Assembly: GCF_048771995.1 (NCBI RefSeq)
Contig: NC_133024.1
Location: 2,981,001 to 3,045,000 of the forward strand
Source: Taeniopygia guttata
Taxonomy: Eukaryota; Chordata; Aves; Passeriformes; Estrildidae
Reading direction: 5' to 3'
Length of the DNA: 64,000 nucleotides
This document shows positions 1 to 11,825 of this stretch, one piece after another. Both the position numbers and the translations under genes were made by a program. Position 1 is the stretch's first letter, and every line of letters begins with the position of its first letter. The notes under the pieces were generated by a model, which saw only the letters and a list, made by a program, of their open reading frames with translations, did not search any database and was not told where the DNA came from.

Positions 1-1297
1 AAGCTATTTCAGAACTACTCCTGCATTTTTCTTTTTTTGTATACATTCTTTAGCAATACAGAGGCATTGACTGATTTATCCTCCTGCTTAACTGAACTAT
101 TCTGCAAGTTTAGGTACTCCATTGTCATTCACTGCAATTGGTAATGTTTTTCATGAAATGTATCTTCAATTCCAACTGTTTGGCCTGTAATTGTATTACA
201 CAACAGAATACAATACTGTTGTTACAACCATCTGTCAGCTCAAGCCAGGATGAGCTGCTGCTTCTGACAGTTCAGGGTCACTGAGCTGAACCCCCAGAGA
301 TACAGGTAACACTACCATGTGTGATCTGGAGAAGAACACCCTGAAAAACCGAGGGACTTGCATTTACAAGCATTATAAAACATCCCCCAAGAAATCCTTG
401 TATTGATGATTTACCAGAAATCTCTCATCAGTTTATTTTACTCTTATAACTTACAAACACTTCTATAGATACTAAACAATAAGCATAAAATTCAAATCAC
501 AACTCCACTGAAAGGGTATCATTTCACCCAGATTAGACAAATCTTTAAAAATCACTACAAGGAGAAACAGGTCTTAAATCCCCAAACTAATCAATGACTA
601 AAATGAAGAGTATCTGTGCAAAACAATAAATCAGGAACATAAAGTGCCTACAAGGAACGTGAATATGTGTTCTCCTACTAAATATATTGCCAAGGACAAT
701 TAGTCCTAAATTGACCCTTTTATCTGCTGTGGGTTCTCTGGTGGCACAGGGGAAGGCAGGGAGTGGACAAAGGGAGGCCAGGGACAAGGGACATCACTGT
801 GTGTAGTGGTTAGCTGGTGTTCCTTCACCACAGTGACAGTTTTTCAGTGATGAAACAAGAGTGTCAGCCACAACCACACTTACAGCAGCCCGAGAACAAT
901 TCCAATTTTTCTACTGTTTCTACATTTACCTTCTTAATGTGTTTTAATGGTATTCATTGAAATATTAATGGACTCAGGCCTTAATAAGAATAACAATAAT
1001 AGTCACCCAAAATCAACACTAACATGAAAAATGAAAATAATTAACTTTTTTTTTTTAAGCAGATGCTCACAGAATGCAGTCATGAAACTGATGTATATAA
1101 TACTTCCTTTAGGCTAGTCTTCTTTCACCAGATAAAAAAGCACTAACACAGTAGTCCTAAACTACATTTACAGAAGTTACTAGCTAACATTCCATGTAGT
1201 GAAGCCATTTTCACAAACTTTTGGTGTTAGAAATAAACAAGTATCAGGTGTAGACAAGAGTAAAAGGCACACTTTCACGGAAGACTTAACTGCTTAC
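1..1297. other. CD47 intronic sequence, no recognised exon
   Basis: AT-rich sequence between the TM4 exon and the left edge, intronic because the last CD47 exons were not found here. I see no conserved motif, repeat family or RNA gene. Confidence 0.6.
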
Positions 1298-3615
1298 CTG
1301 AGACACACAGTGCAAAACCAACCACAGCAATTATAAACCCAAGAAGTTTCAAACCTATCAGAGCCAATGTTGCCCGCAGTAGACTGTCAAAAACTGGGGA
1401 AAAAAGAAAAATTGTAAAATTTAACTAGAAACATAAGACAGATAATTGCATAAAGCTAGAAATCAGATTCTCCTAAATTCTAGGCTCAATTAGCATAACA
1501 AACCCACAAGTCACTGCAAGTCAAGGCTCCTGTATGTATACACACACATACAATTATATATATAAAAATAACATTATAAACAAACCACAATTCGAAAAAA
1601 ATGGAACCCACATTCTCAGAGCTAATTATTCAACCCAGTCCCCAAACCCAAGGAAAGGTGAGCAGAAATCACTCAGATGTGCTACCCTAAATCTCATTGT
1701 TCCAGGTAACTCCTGCTTCTGTGAAGCAACTCAGCCCAACAAACACAGGCTAAACATTTTGTTTCAAGGTACTATAAATGTGATGAACACAGGATGCTAT
1801 TGTAGCACCTGCTTATAAAAATCAGAATATTTTGTAGACTATGGGAGAAGCTCAGTTTTTTCCTATCCATATTTTAGTGAGTAAAGAAATACTCACCAAT
1901 TCCAAACATGAAGTACTGAAGAGGTACCAAAATCACAGCAGGGATTACAATAAGGCCAAGACCAGCCTGATTCCGTACAGTATAGCCATCTGCAAACATT
2001 TATGTGGGAATTAGTAAAATCAAAATTGTTAACTGGATTCAAGCATAAAGTAACAAACATAAATCACTGGCATCACCAAATTTCCCACTGAAGGACCAGA
2101 AGTCACTCTCTAGTCCCTAATATTCACCCAAGGCAATAAGACAGAAAATATTTATAAATTTTGAGTCAGTGTTTTCCTATGATCACTTGAGGGTCTGACA
2201 ATTCCAATGCTGATTCTACTGTAGTCTGTATGTTTCTTTTAATTTAAAAATTAGGAGATTGCAATAGGTGGTACTAATGTCCATACTACAGAATTGAAGA
2301 TATTCTTTTCCGCTCTTAATCCTTTAAATTAAGAGAGTAATTTTAATCACTCACCTGGGAAAAAAAGAGCAGCGCCTACACCAGCTACAACTGCAAAGAT
2401 GACAAGTGCTACAATCATGTACACCAACCTCTGAGATTCAATTTCATATTTTAATCCTTAAAGAGATAGAGAGGAAAACAATCAGACACATAGATTCTCT
2501 CACTGAAATACACAGATTTATTACTTGGAACTCAAACTTGTAAAATTTAAAACTATTTTAAACTCCCAAGATTTAATTTGTTTTTATTGTTTGATATGGT
2601 TAATATGGCTTACTCAGAAAAATGACAGCTGGCATTAGGGTTCCAGTCAAATTCTTGCTTTCTCCTTCCATACAATTCAGCTGATATGTTATTGGAATAA
2701 CTTTGGGACATGCTACAGGTTAATTCAGGTAGATGCACTGCTGATATTTAAATGTTAGAGTAAATTTGTTCCTCAGGTCAGTGTCAAGAGAGGGTTAGCA
2801 ATTCCAGGCTTCATTCTCTTCCTCATGACACTGACATCAACATCACCTCTGTCCCCAAAAGAACTTAAATCCTAAAATCCAATCCTGTAAACAAAAGTCC
2901 AAAAAATCCACCTCAAACAAATCAAACACAACACCCCCCAAAACACAAAACCAAGAAAACACACATTCCCAAATAGCACACAGAAGAATCACACCCTATT
3001 TAACAACCTATTTAAAGGCATAAGGTATCATTGGTGGATTCCCAGGTTATCTAAAAGAGTAAAAGTAAAAGGAAAAAAACCACACCAGGACATAAAGCAC
3101 ACTGCATTGCACAGATGTTGGTCAACAGTGTATAAAGAACATCTAAGGATGTCTGTCACTGGTGAATTGATGTATTGCCTCTAAAAACATTTAATGAAAG
3201 CATCAATGTCAGTGTTAAATTATAACTAAGCCAGCGCTAAAAGATTAATGAAAATATTTACATTAAGAAGAGGTCACACCATCCTTCTATCATATTGATT
3301 TTATGGCCATATAATCAAACATTTTTTAATTATTCAATCATGTCACGGTGAATCAACTGTGAAGAAAAGCTTCATACACACCACGCCTCTGTGTATTCTC
3401 TGGATCAACTCCCACACATCTTTTTGATGTGAGTACCACCTTTCATTTTACATGGATGCTTTTATGCATGGAAGTGATTTCAGGACAAATCAGCAACTGC
3501 AAAGAATTGAAGAGTAAATACTTACCAATAACACATAACTGAGCTACACATAAAATAACAAGTAAGCACATCAATGATACGATGCCAACCCTTTCCATTA
3601 GAAGGAACCAGGATC
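1298..3615 (-). CDS. CD47: CD47 membrane-segment exons (TM1-TM4)
   Basis: Four small exons, each a multiple of three: 3615-3526 (90 nt, SWFLLMERVGIVSLMCLLV), 2456-2355 (102 nt, LKYEIESQRLVYMIVALVIF), 1989-1897 (93 nt, NQAGLGLIVIPAVILVPLQY) and 1393-1298 (96 nt, LLGFIIAVVGFALCVS). Each carries one hydrophobic span and is phase 1 at both ends, the usual layout of the CD47 membrane module. No exon matching the human CIPMHGPLL region was found in bases 1-1297. Confidence 0.93.
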
Positions 3616-6600
3616 CTAGAGAATAAACAAAGAAAAACAGAAGGAAGAGAACAAAAAGTGAGGCTATTTGCTTTGTAGTTATCATTCCTCTTAGGCTATG
3701 CCGTAGATTGCCCAATACTATATGTAATTCAGCATTAAGAATTATAATAGGCTAAGAAACCTATGTCTTCTACCTTTATGTTTCTCTGTATGACATCCTA
3801 CTTTTTCAGTACTTCCAGTCACCCCAGTATTTTCCAAACTGGTGGTAATTCCAGAAGAAATCTGGATGTGTGGTAAGGAATACAAGAGCTAGCCTAAGTG
3901 AGAGGGAAACAATTTTAAGTCTTCCCAACATTATCCATCCAGATTTTTTCCCCCTGCATTTTGGATGCCGTAGGCTGTTCAGTCAGTCATGCTTTAAGAG
4001 CCTGTAAGCCACCTTCCAACATGAAATTCTGAAAATATCTCCACTGAACTAGAAAATGGAGTTAATTCTTGCATCTCTGCTCATATATTTATTCAGGCTC
4101 ACTCAGTGGAATCGAAAGTCTCCATTTCTTAGATTATACTTTCCACCATTCCTCTGCCTGCACATTTGCTTCCAAAGAAATTTCTAATCTTTAATAAAGA
4201 CGCATATTTGTTGCATTTCTCTCTATAAATAAAAACTGTATCTGTTGCTCCAGAAACATGTAATTAAGCAGCAATACCTCATTATTTAAAATGCCAATTA
4301 AATACACTGAGGGCAACTTTTAACTTCAGAAATTTCCCTTTTTCCTCCCCCTCTCCCAAAAGAGATCACAGAAGTAGATACAGCGCATACAACAGAAATA
4401 CAAGGCAAACAGTAAGCTGAAGGCAAGAAAATGGAGAAATAGCTTCTAACTCATCAAAAGAAGGCTAATTTACTGAATTGTATAAAGCAAGGCTTTTTGC
4501 TTCATTCACAGTATTGAAAAAGCAACTAATATTAAACAGTAACTTAAACACAGTGGCCACTCCTGAGGTAAGCCAAATCCCAGTGATGCTGTTTGATGCA
4601 ACAGAGAATAATTAAAGAAATTAACTGCAAGCAGAGGCTCTGAGAGCCACTTCCTGTGCAGCATTTCCAGCTGACAATATCCAGTATAAAAAGAAAGCAG
4701 CCAAGAAGCCTGGAATCTGCTGAGGCTTCAGCATGCAACACAGAGCCACGTGTGGCCTGGAACTGGAGTCTGAAAGAACTTCCTGTACAGAAGTGCTTGC
4801 AACACTACAGACACATGCACCATGCAAGGAGCCTGGAATCTGCTGAAAGCATTTTCCTGGAAATATACTTCCCTTACTCTGCTGCTTCATAGTAATCAAC
4901 TGAACTGGCATAAAGTAGTGTTTTGAGAGCCAATATAGGGCAGTCAGTTCCAAGCTAAGAACAGAGAGTTCCAGACTGGGGGAAAGAAGAGTGAAAAGTA
5001 AAGGGAAAGGAAATGGGAAAAAGGCAAGGAAGAAGAAACTAGAAGGATGAGGAAAGAAGAGAAAAAGCAGCAAGAGATGATGAAGAGAGGAAAAAGAAAA
5101 GAAAATAGGAAAACTTGACAGTCACTCTCCTGGTCATGAAAATGTGTCTGTACACAAAGATGAGGGCACTAGCACAGAAATCTTGCTCACACTCTTATCC
5201 ACTACCTAGGTGAATCCAGGAGTTCTTTAAAATAGATGGAGGATAGCTGGCTCTTGTATGACTATCTTTGTTAAAGCATCAATTGGAACGTGCTAGTAGT
5301 GACAGCACGAATTCATTGCTCAGAAATGACCCAGTGAAGACTGGTACAAGATTTCCATTATCCACTAACCCTTTTCAAAACTCACTCACTACACTTTCTT
5401 CTATTAGATTATTGTCTGAAGAGTTTTTCTGGAACACTGAGGAGGAGCAAGCAACAAAAAGTTGTAGAGAAGAACTGAGAGAGAGGAAGTGACTGTGATT
5501 TCCTTCACCCTCAAACCTAAGTTTTACATTTTCTAGCATATACTCTCAAACCTAATGCAACCTCAAAACTATGAGTTTTTCACTAACCACGTTTTTCCTC
5601 TGGTGTTCCGTCGTCGCAACTGACAACTAGAAAATGAAATTAGAAAAATTATATCAGGTGCCTGCTCTGTTGTCTTTATACCAATTTCATAATTATAAAC
5701 ACAGAGAAAATAAAACTTGTAAATGGGACTTGACTCTCCTATATTCTCAAGTCTTGCTTCCTCTTCTGGAGGGTAATACTGAATTGCATAGAGAGACAAG
5801 AAAGTCTGAGTAAGCTGTAAGAGAATAAGGAAACAGAAACTGTGTATACCTCTTCCCTGTTTCTGTTTTCTAAGAAAAGAATGATATTCTAGCAGCTTCA
5901 CCTTCTGCATCCTTCTCAATTTCAGGATCACGTTTGCTATGCAGAGTATATGGTTAACTCAATAACTAAACCCAGCTGAGAATTACACAAGTGTCTGCAG
6001 CAGGACACAAGCAACATCTGTTTTGAGCTTCACAAATATTTTATTGTGAAATGTGAAAACTAGTAGCAAAACAAAACAAAAAAAATGCTAGAGTGCATGG
6101 CTACACATACACAACACACTCGGTGCTTCCCACAGCTCTCCAAGGCAAGTCTCCCGTGCAGAACAGATGGATTGGGCACACCTGTGTCCAGTGAAACTGT
6201 CACCTCTGCATAGCATGGACAGATAACACAGGTACAGCAAAATCCAACAGCTGAGGCGCTGGAGAACAAGGGCTGGGACTGACAAGATAAAGTAAAATAG
6301 CTCCCTAGATGAGAAACTGATTTAGTGAATCTCATTCATTTTAACATCACTTTAAACACCATCTTTTGAAGATGACATTTAATGCTAGAAAACTACAAGC
6401 TGCCATCTAGCAGTAGCATTTTCAACCTCACTAGAAAACTACCTACTTTCAGACTGAGATTTAGACCTCTTGAAACAGAATTTCTATTAGTTCTACCTGT
6501 AGTTTTCCAGCAGCGTTAAAGGTTGCAAGAAGCAATTCTTCCAAGAAAACATCTCTGCAGACACTGTGATGGATGTATACATTTCAGTATTATGAAGATG

Positions 6601-9600
6601 ATCACAAATATGTCACGCAGTAACATGAGACTGCTGAATATATCAGCATCTACATAATCAAAAATATGTGGGAAACCATAGATTTTCCTATATGGGACCT
6701 AAATCATGCTCAGACATTATTACAGAATGAGAAAATGTGTTCAGATTTTCCCATAGAAGCACTTCTCTCTAACTTTAAAGCCACATTAGCTTACAAGTTA
6801 GAAGGCCTGGGTGCTACATTTTTTGGTTTTCACTTTAAAGGAATAAATTGCCAAGTTCATTATTTTTCTCTTTCCCTTAAGATTTTGCTTGCTTTCCCCT
6901 CCCAACAGGTACTGAAACAACAGCAGGCAACTCACCTGAGCTGCTTTTAAGTTCCATTTTTATTTCTCCTTCACTGTTTGATTCTGTTACTTTACAGCTG
7001 TAATTTCCCACAGTTGCTTGTGCACTGTCGATCACCAGCGAGGCCACACCCTTGATTAATTCCGCCTTGGATAAAAATCTTGCAGACGAAAATGAGGGAT
7101 CAATGTTAAAGTTCTTGTTTCCTCCATGGTAAAAGAAAATTGTAACTCCTTGCCTTTTCCATGTAACAGACATGACATTTTCATTGTTCTGCTTTAGGTC
7201 AGTCACGTAACAAGGTAAAACTACAGTTTTATTACAGTCATTTTTTTCTACAACACTTGTCCCATAAAGTGACAACTGGGCAGAACCTATAAAGAAAAAT
7301 GAAAATTGACACATTCAGAATTATTTCTTAATACTCAAAAACAAAGAAGAAATAATTACAAGTGAATTGGGAAAACAAAACAAACTCTCCAGTGAAATCA
7401 CAGAAAGAGAATCATGCTTTAAGGGATCAACAGAAGATGAAAAAAAAAGGCATTATTATAATTCTACTTACTTCACAATTCTAATTCTACACAAACTCAA
7501 GCCATTCTCATATTAATTTAATGCATAGATACCATAACCTATCATACATTTGAAAAAAAAAAAAATTGAGTTGCTATTTATTTACTTGGACACTTCTATT
7601 TAACATGGGGAAATACTGTCAAAGCACACAGATAACATTAACCACAGATGTCCCACTGATATTCAGCCCGCTGGATCACACAAGTATCCACAAACTGAGG
7701 ACCAGGCATCAGTTCCACACAAGTTCCTTTACACCTCATTAAGGACACAGAGAATAAAGTCTCCCTATTACACTTCCCAGAAAAGGCAGGGAAGCTTAGT
7801 AAAGAAAGCTTTGTCACTTGTTCCCTCTTATCTCTGAAGGTGGAGCCAAATGACTATAGGTTTGGATAATCTCTTGCAAATTCTCTCTTTTCCTTTCCAC
7901 GGGAGAAGCTGCACACACAATACCATATATTAAATAAGATTACTACTTAGTATTTGACTGATTACTACTTAGTATTTGACTGCATACACAACAGAATTGA
8001 AAATGTAGAATTTGTAAAAATCACCAACCTGTATTACAAATCACTGTGACTAATGTCTCTAATAATCATATTCAATGCAGATAAGGAAAAATATGTTACC
8101 ACTGCTGGGTTTTCCCAACTCTCTCCCACACTGCACAGCTCTAAAACAGCAGCACTGACTAACCACTGCTTCACGAAAGACCCAAGCCCTGCCAAGATTT
8201 TATCAGAAATGAAGATTCAATCATTAGTTCTTAAGAATATCAAAAATTGTAACAGCAGTATATAAATTACATCAGGAACCAGAAAAAATAGGTTAATTAA
8301 ACTAGCTTGGCTGTAAGCTATGAAGGCTTTGAATATTTTATTTTCTCTATTTTTTCTTGTTTGTATGAAATCATAACAAAGTTTAATAGCTTTCTTCATA
8401 GTAATTGTTCCCCAAAGTCCCACAGCCATTAATAATTCAAAATGCTTTACTACATCCATCTGATAAAACCAAATATGGGAAAGGATATGAAAATCCCCTA
8501 ATACTGGAAGCACTGAGACTTACAAACTGGAATAGCTCCAGGGACTTCAGAGGAACTACTGATACTCACATGTACAAAACCAGCCCAGAATGATATGTAT
8601 TTAATTACTAACCTTAATTAGGGCAAGGGGAGAAAGGAAAAAAAAAAGGGGGGGGGGGAGTTATGTCACTATTTGCAGTAGTTATTTAATTTTCTTCCCC
8701 TCAAATCAAGAGTCCCAGATCACATTTTTTAAAAAGACTCCTGTTTTAAACATCACTTTAATATTTGAACACCATTTCCTGGATTACTATTGAATAGCAA
8801 AAGCTTAAAATAAACTGGCTCTGTATATATTATGCATGACAGCACTTCACAATGAAGGAAGAAGTATTCTCTGGTTTACTCATTGTGTTGTATTTTTTAA
8901 CTAATCAAAGCAACAAAAGCAGAACAAAGGGAAACTATACACAAACCTCAACCCATGCCCTAATAAAAATCAAACGAAGACAATTTAAACCTTCAGTAGT
9001 TCTTGGTGAAATAAATTTCACACTAAATCATGATAATAACTGTTGGGATTTTTATTCTTTTTCGGAGGCAGCACATTTACATTTTTGCGGGCTGTGTCCC
9101 CTTGGACCCAGCCGCTTTTAGGGAAGAGGCTGTGCGGCTGCTCCCCCACTAAAGGAGCCCCCAGGGCTTCCTGCAGATGGTGCTTCCACCACCAACCTCC
9201 CAACCATTCTGGAGCTAAGATGAAGCCAAGAGAACCCTCTCCCAACAGCCACCAAATCCTGCAGGCAATGGATGGCTGGATGGGCTCTTCGCCTCCAAGC
9301 GTCTCGTAGATTATCATCTTGGAAGCGTCACATGAAGGTGGCAATTTTCGAGCCTTACACTACGCAGCGTGGGGGTCTCTGAAGAACTTGAAGCTGTCAC
9401 AGAAAGGCTCTGCACACGCAGAGCAAATTCCGATCTGCCACACACGGCAGAACTGGGGAAGTTTGGGCAGAGCAGCCGATGGCAGCCAGCCCTTCTCACC
9501 TCCTCACGCAAGCCAGCCTACTGCTATAACCCCGGAACCCAGACTGGGATTTCGACATGAGGTTTAAACACTCAAGTTTCGATGCGCTGCTTCCTGCAGA

Positions 9601-10288
9601 AACAATCCTACAGCACCTGCACCTGGGTGAAATGTTTTATCTCTGTCCCAGCACCGAGTTTCTTCTCAAGGCAGAGAAATAAGAATTTAGGACTGTGCGA
9701 TGTCTGAACTGCACCGCACTCGGATGGCACGCAAACCCGTGTCACACATCCAGAAACGCTGTCAACCGCAGCGCAGTTCAGGACAGCACACGGAGCTGAG
9801 CCCAGAGCTCCGGGCACGCTGCGCCTCCTCTCCCCCGCAACCCCCGCGGGGAGCAGCCCACCGCCGGCCCCGGGGGCTGGGTGACAGCGTGTGTGGTGTG
9901 TCCTTCCCAAAGGATGGCGATCCACCGCCGGCGGTCCCAGACGCGGTGTTTGCCAGCAGGAGCGGCCGGAGTTCCGAGCAGGAGCGCCGCGAGTCCCCTC
10001 GCCGAGCGGCGGCAGGACGGGCGGCGGCCGCTCCGCCCCGCTGGCCTCGGGACCGGTCCCCGCCCGACCCTCCCTCCCCTCCCCGCGGCTCGGGGGTGAC
10101 TCAACCCTTCCCTGGCACCCCGGTGGGGTGGGGTGGGGGCACCGCGGTGCTCGCGCCGGGACGACCGCTACCGGAGCGGTCGGGACGAGGAGGGAAGGGG
10201 AGAGAAAAGCGGGAGCGGCGGGCGGGAGCGGCGGGCACTCACCTGCGCGCAGGGCGGCGAGCAGCACGGAGGCGGCCAGCAGCCACAT
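1298..10288 (-). CDS. CD47: CD47 (integrin-associated protein), 3' end outside window
   Basis: CD47 is a five-pass surface glycoprotein that binds SIRP-alpha on phagocytes, thrombospondin and integrins. Coding exons on the minus strand, in transcript order: 10288-10243, 7286-6936, 5626-5588 (micro-exon, uncertain), 3615-3526, 2456-2355, 1989-1897, 1393-1298. All have AG/GT borders and all junctions are phase 1, so the frame stays open for 272 codons. The start MWLLAASVLLAALRAG followed by GSAQL matches the human signal peptide and the mature N-terminal Gln. The IgV domain holds DCNKTVVLPC and GNYSCKV. Four hydrophobic segments follow, with SWF before the first and VVGFALC in the fourth, as in human. 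The fifth segment and the cytoplasmic tail must lie below base 1. Identity rests on this colinear match and on IFT57 being next door. Confidence 0.96.
3616..5587. other. CD47 intron with a degenerate duplication and a polypurine tract
   Basis: Intron before the TM1 exon. A phrase AGCCTGGAATCTGCTGA occurs at about 4707 and again at about 4830, each preceded by a CTTCCTGT(G/A)CAG-like phrase, suggesting an old ~120-bp duplication. Bases ~4978-5110 form a long GA-rich tract on the plus strand. Open frames here have no recognisable protein similarity. Confidence 0.6.
5588..5626 (-). CDS. CD47: CD47 candidate 39-nt micro-exon (13 aa linker)
   Basis: On the minus strand a pyrimidine-rich tract ending TTTTCTAG is followed by 39 nt and then GTTAGT. 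Spliced in phase 1 it adds VVSCDDGTPEEKR between the IgV domain and the first membrane segment. Skipping it keeps the frame, so it could be an optional cassette. Human CD47 has a comparable VVSWF stretch here, but the SWF part is in the next exon (3615-3526). It introduces an unpaired Cys near the membrane. It is supported only by splice signals and frame. Confidence 0.5.
6936..7286 (-). CDS. CD47: CD47 exon 2: extracellular IgV domain
   Basis: 351 nt, phase 1 at both ends, with acceptor TTTATAG and donor GTGAGT. It encodes GSAQL and the whole V-set domain. Visible marks are the B-strand Cys in VVLPCYV, the C-strand Trp in VTWKRQG, and the F-strand Cys in GNYSCKV. The extra Cys in NDCNKT sits where human CD47 has the cysteine that pairs with a membrane loop. 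Likely N-glycosylation sites are NKT and NYS. The Gln after GSA would be the SIRP-alpha-contacting N-terminus, as in mammals. Confidence 0.95.
7287..10242. other. CD47 intron 1
   Basis: About 2.96 kb between the signal-peptide and IgV exons. It holds a 22-bp tandem repeat at 7938-7981 (GATTACTACTTAGTATTTGA core), an A-run followed by a G-run at about 8638-8659, and the 5' part of the CpG island. No gene is supported. Confidence 0.7.
7938..7981. repeat. 22-bp tandem repeat, two copies
   Basis: Two exact neighbouring copies of a 22-bp unit beginning GATTACTACTTAG at 7938 and 7960, inside CD47 intron 1. Confidence 0.85.
10243..10288 (-). CDS. CD47: CD47 exon 1: signal peptide
   Basis: 46 nt: ATG at 10288, 15 codons plus one G, then a consensus donor GTGAGT. 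It encodes a short hydrophobic leader. The ATG follows a (GCC)-rich leader with a purine (G) at -3. The 241-codon minus-strand open frame seen here is read-through into GC-rich intron and 5' UTR, not a longer protein. Confidence 0.93.
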
Positions 10289-10417
10289 GGCGGAGCGGCG
10301 GCGGCGGCGCGGCCCGGCGGAGCGGCGGTTCAAGCGGCGCCGCAGCGGGCGGGCGGCGGAGGAGGGCGGGGGGGAACGCTCGCCCGCTGACTGGCTGCCG
10401 CCCCTTGCGCGGGGAGC

Positions 10418-10463
10418 GCTCCGCCCTCACCGAGAGCTCCGCTCCGCCCTCACGGAGATCTCC
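10418..10463. repeat. 23-bp tandem duplication in the CD47 promoter
   Basis: Two adjacent 23-bp units start GCTCCGCCCTCAC and end CTCC, differing at a few internal bases. Each carries a CCGCCC-type box, so the duplication doubles potential Sp1/KLF sites about 130-175 bp upstream of the CD47 start codon. Confidence 0.8.
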
Positions 10464-11811
10464 GCTCCCCCCCCGCCTTCACCCCCGGTGCTCTGCAGCA
10501 AGCCCGGGAGTTGTGCCGCGATAAGGCTTGTTGTTTTTTTGGCGATGTTTGGTGGCTTTTTAAGCGATTAGCAGGACGCTATCCCACGCCCGGGCCCGCG
10601 GTGCTGAGGCTCGCGGCTCCCCTCACGCGCCCGTAAGATGGCTGCCGGGGGAAGATGCCGGCTCTGGAAAAGGGGAAGCGTTGACATGGTGACTCCTCCA
10701 CCGCTGTGTTGGTTACGAAACATCTTGATTTTTTTGAAGGGTATAAAGCCCGTTGGGGTGGGCAGGAGGGAGGGCTTTAATTTCTGAGGGCATCCTGCTT
10801 GTTGCTAAAAGCCTGTGGAACACCGGCCTTGCCAGGGCTACGTTTGCTCTTGGCTGCAGTCGTATGCACTAAGTGCAAATGAAACACGAGGTGTTCAAAA
10901 ACGCTGAAGAACTTGTAAAGTGATCAGTTGTTGCACTGGATTAAAAAGCTAAAAGGATAAATGCGTGTTTTTCCTATGTTTGCAGTAATACATACATTTC
11001 AGTATTTCAGCAAATGTTTCAACAAGGATTTTTTTTTTTTAATGTAGAGTTGTCTTAACATTGTGAATCTTTGCTCTCTAACGTGTTGGTGATGCATTTT
11101 AAAAAGGACTGTTAAATATATTTGGGGAGAATACTTTTATCTACATTTATAGATATGTTTATATTTACAGTGTTGTTACAAGTTCCAAAGTTCAACAGAG
11201 GACAAAAGTCAGGGCAGAATCAAAATTCTGTGAGAAACTGAATTTCCATAGGTTTTATGTCTCATGCAGATTTACTGCATTTATGGGGTTTTGCAACATT
11301 TATATTGGTTTTCTATTGGGTGGGTCTACCCCGCAAACACTCCCCTGCCTGCTGAATCTCTGTTCTCTTACATTCTCCCCCAGCCCTCCCTAAGTGAGTA
11401 ATGGGTACCGATGCCTTGACTGCCGCGTTTGTTTCCTCCAGATATTCCTAAAGCACTCAGACATCCTCCGGCATTCAAGTTTAGTAAAAAGCCTTGAGCT
11501 GTGGGAGCCATCTGACTCGAGAAATGATGGAGGGGGCTGGCACAAAGCTGCTGATCCTGCTCCTGCCAGACTGACTCACATGATGTTCTCTGGAGGCCAG
11601 AAGAGACGAGCTGGAGCAGGGGGTAGCAGGGAAGATGTGTCTGCGTCAGCCACAGCTCATATCTGTGCCTGTGCCCTGCGTGCCAGCGTGTTGATAGCCA
11701 CAGGCACTGGGGTCCCCTTTGCGGGGAGCTGCGCAGCATTTGCGGTAAGAAAACCAGGAACGCTCTCCTGCTGCAAAGAGAAGGCTACAGCTGCAGCACA
11801 CACTTGTCCCT

Positions 11812-11825
11812 GTTGCTAAGGTAAC
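11812..11825 (-). promoter_or_regulatory. Perfect RFX X-box consensus
   Basis: On the minus strand it reads GTTACC-TT-AGCAAC, matching both half-sites of GTNRCC-N(0-3)-RGYAAC with a 2-bp spacer. It lies about 1.5 kb upstream of the CD47 start codon. Occupancy by an RFX factor is inference. Confidence 0.45.

Larger units (their letters stand above)
9750..10700. promoter_or_regulatory. CpG-island promoter of CD47
   Basis: GC- and CpG-dense sequence surrounds CD47 exon 1, in sharp contrast to the AT-rich flanks. It contains several CCGCCC (Sp1/KLF-type) boxes, a 23-bp tandem repeat at 10418-10463 upstream of the ATG, and AAGATGGCTGCC (YY1-like) at 10635-10646. A G-run cluster (GGTGGGGTGGGGTGGGGG) lies at about 10122-10139 in intron 1. 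No TATA box stands out. The long open frames on both strands here reflect stop-codon scarcity in GC-rich DNA. Confidence 0.85.

Noticed and set aside
4621..5073. 150-codon minus-strand frame rich in Phe/Leu/Pro/Ser
   Set aside because: It is the complement of the GA-rich polypurine tract inside a CD47 intron, so hydrophobic composition is a by-product.
9608..10524. Long open frames on both strands (241 and 274 codons) over the CD47 promoter
   Set aside because: They overlap each other in GC-rich CpG-island DNA, are low-complexity Arg/Pro/Gly/Ala, and only the 46-nt signal-peptide segment fits a real exon.
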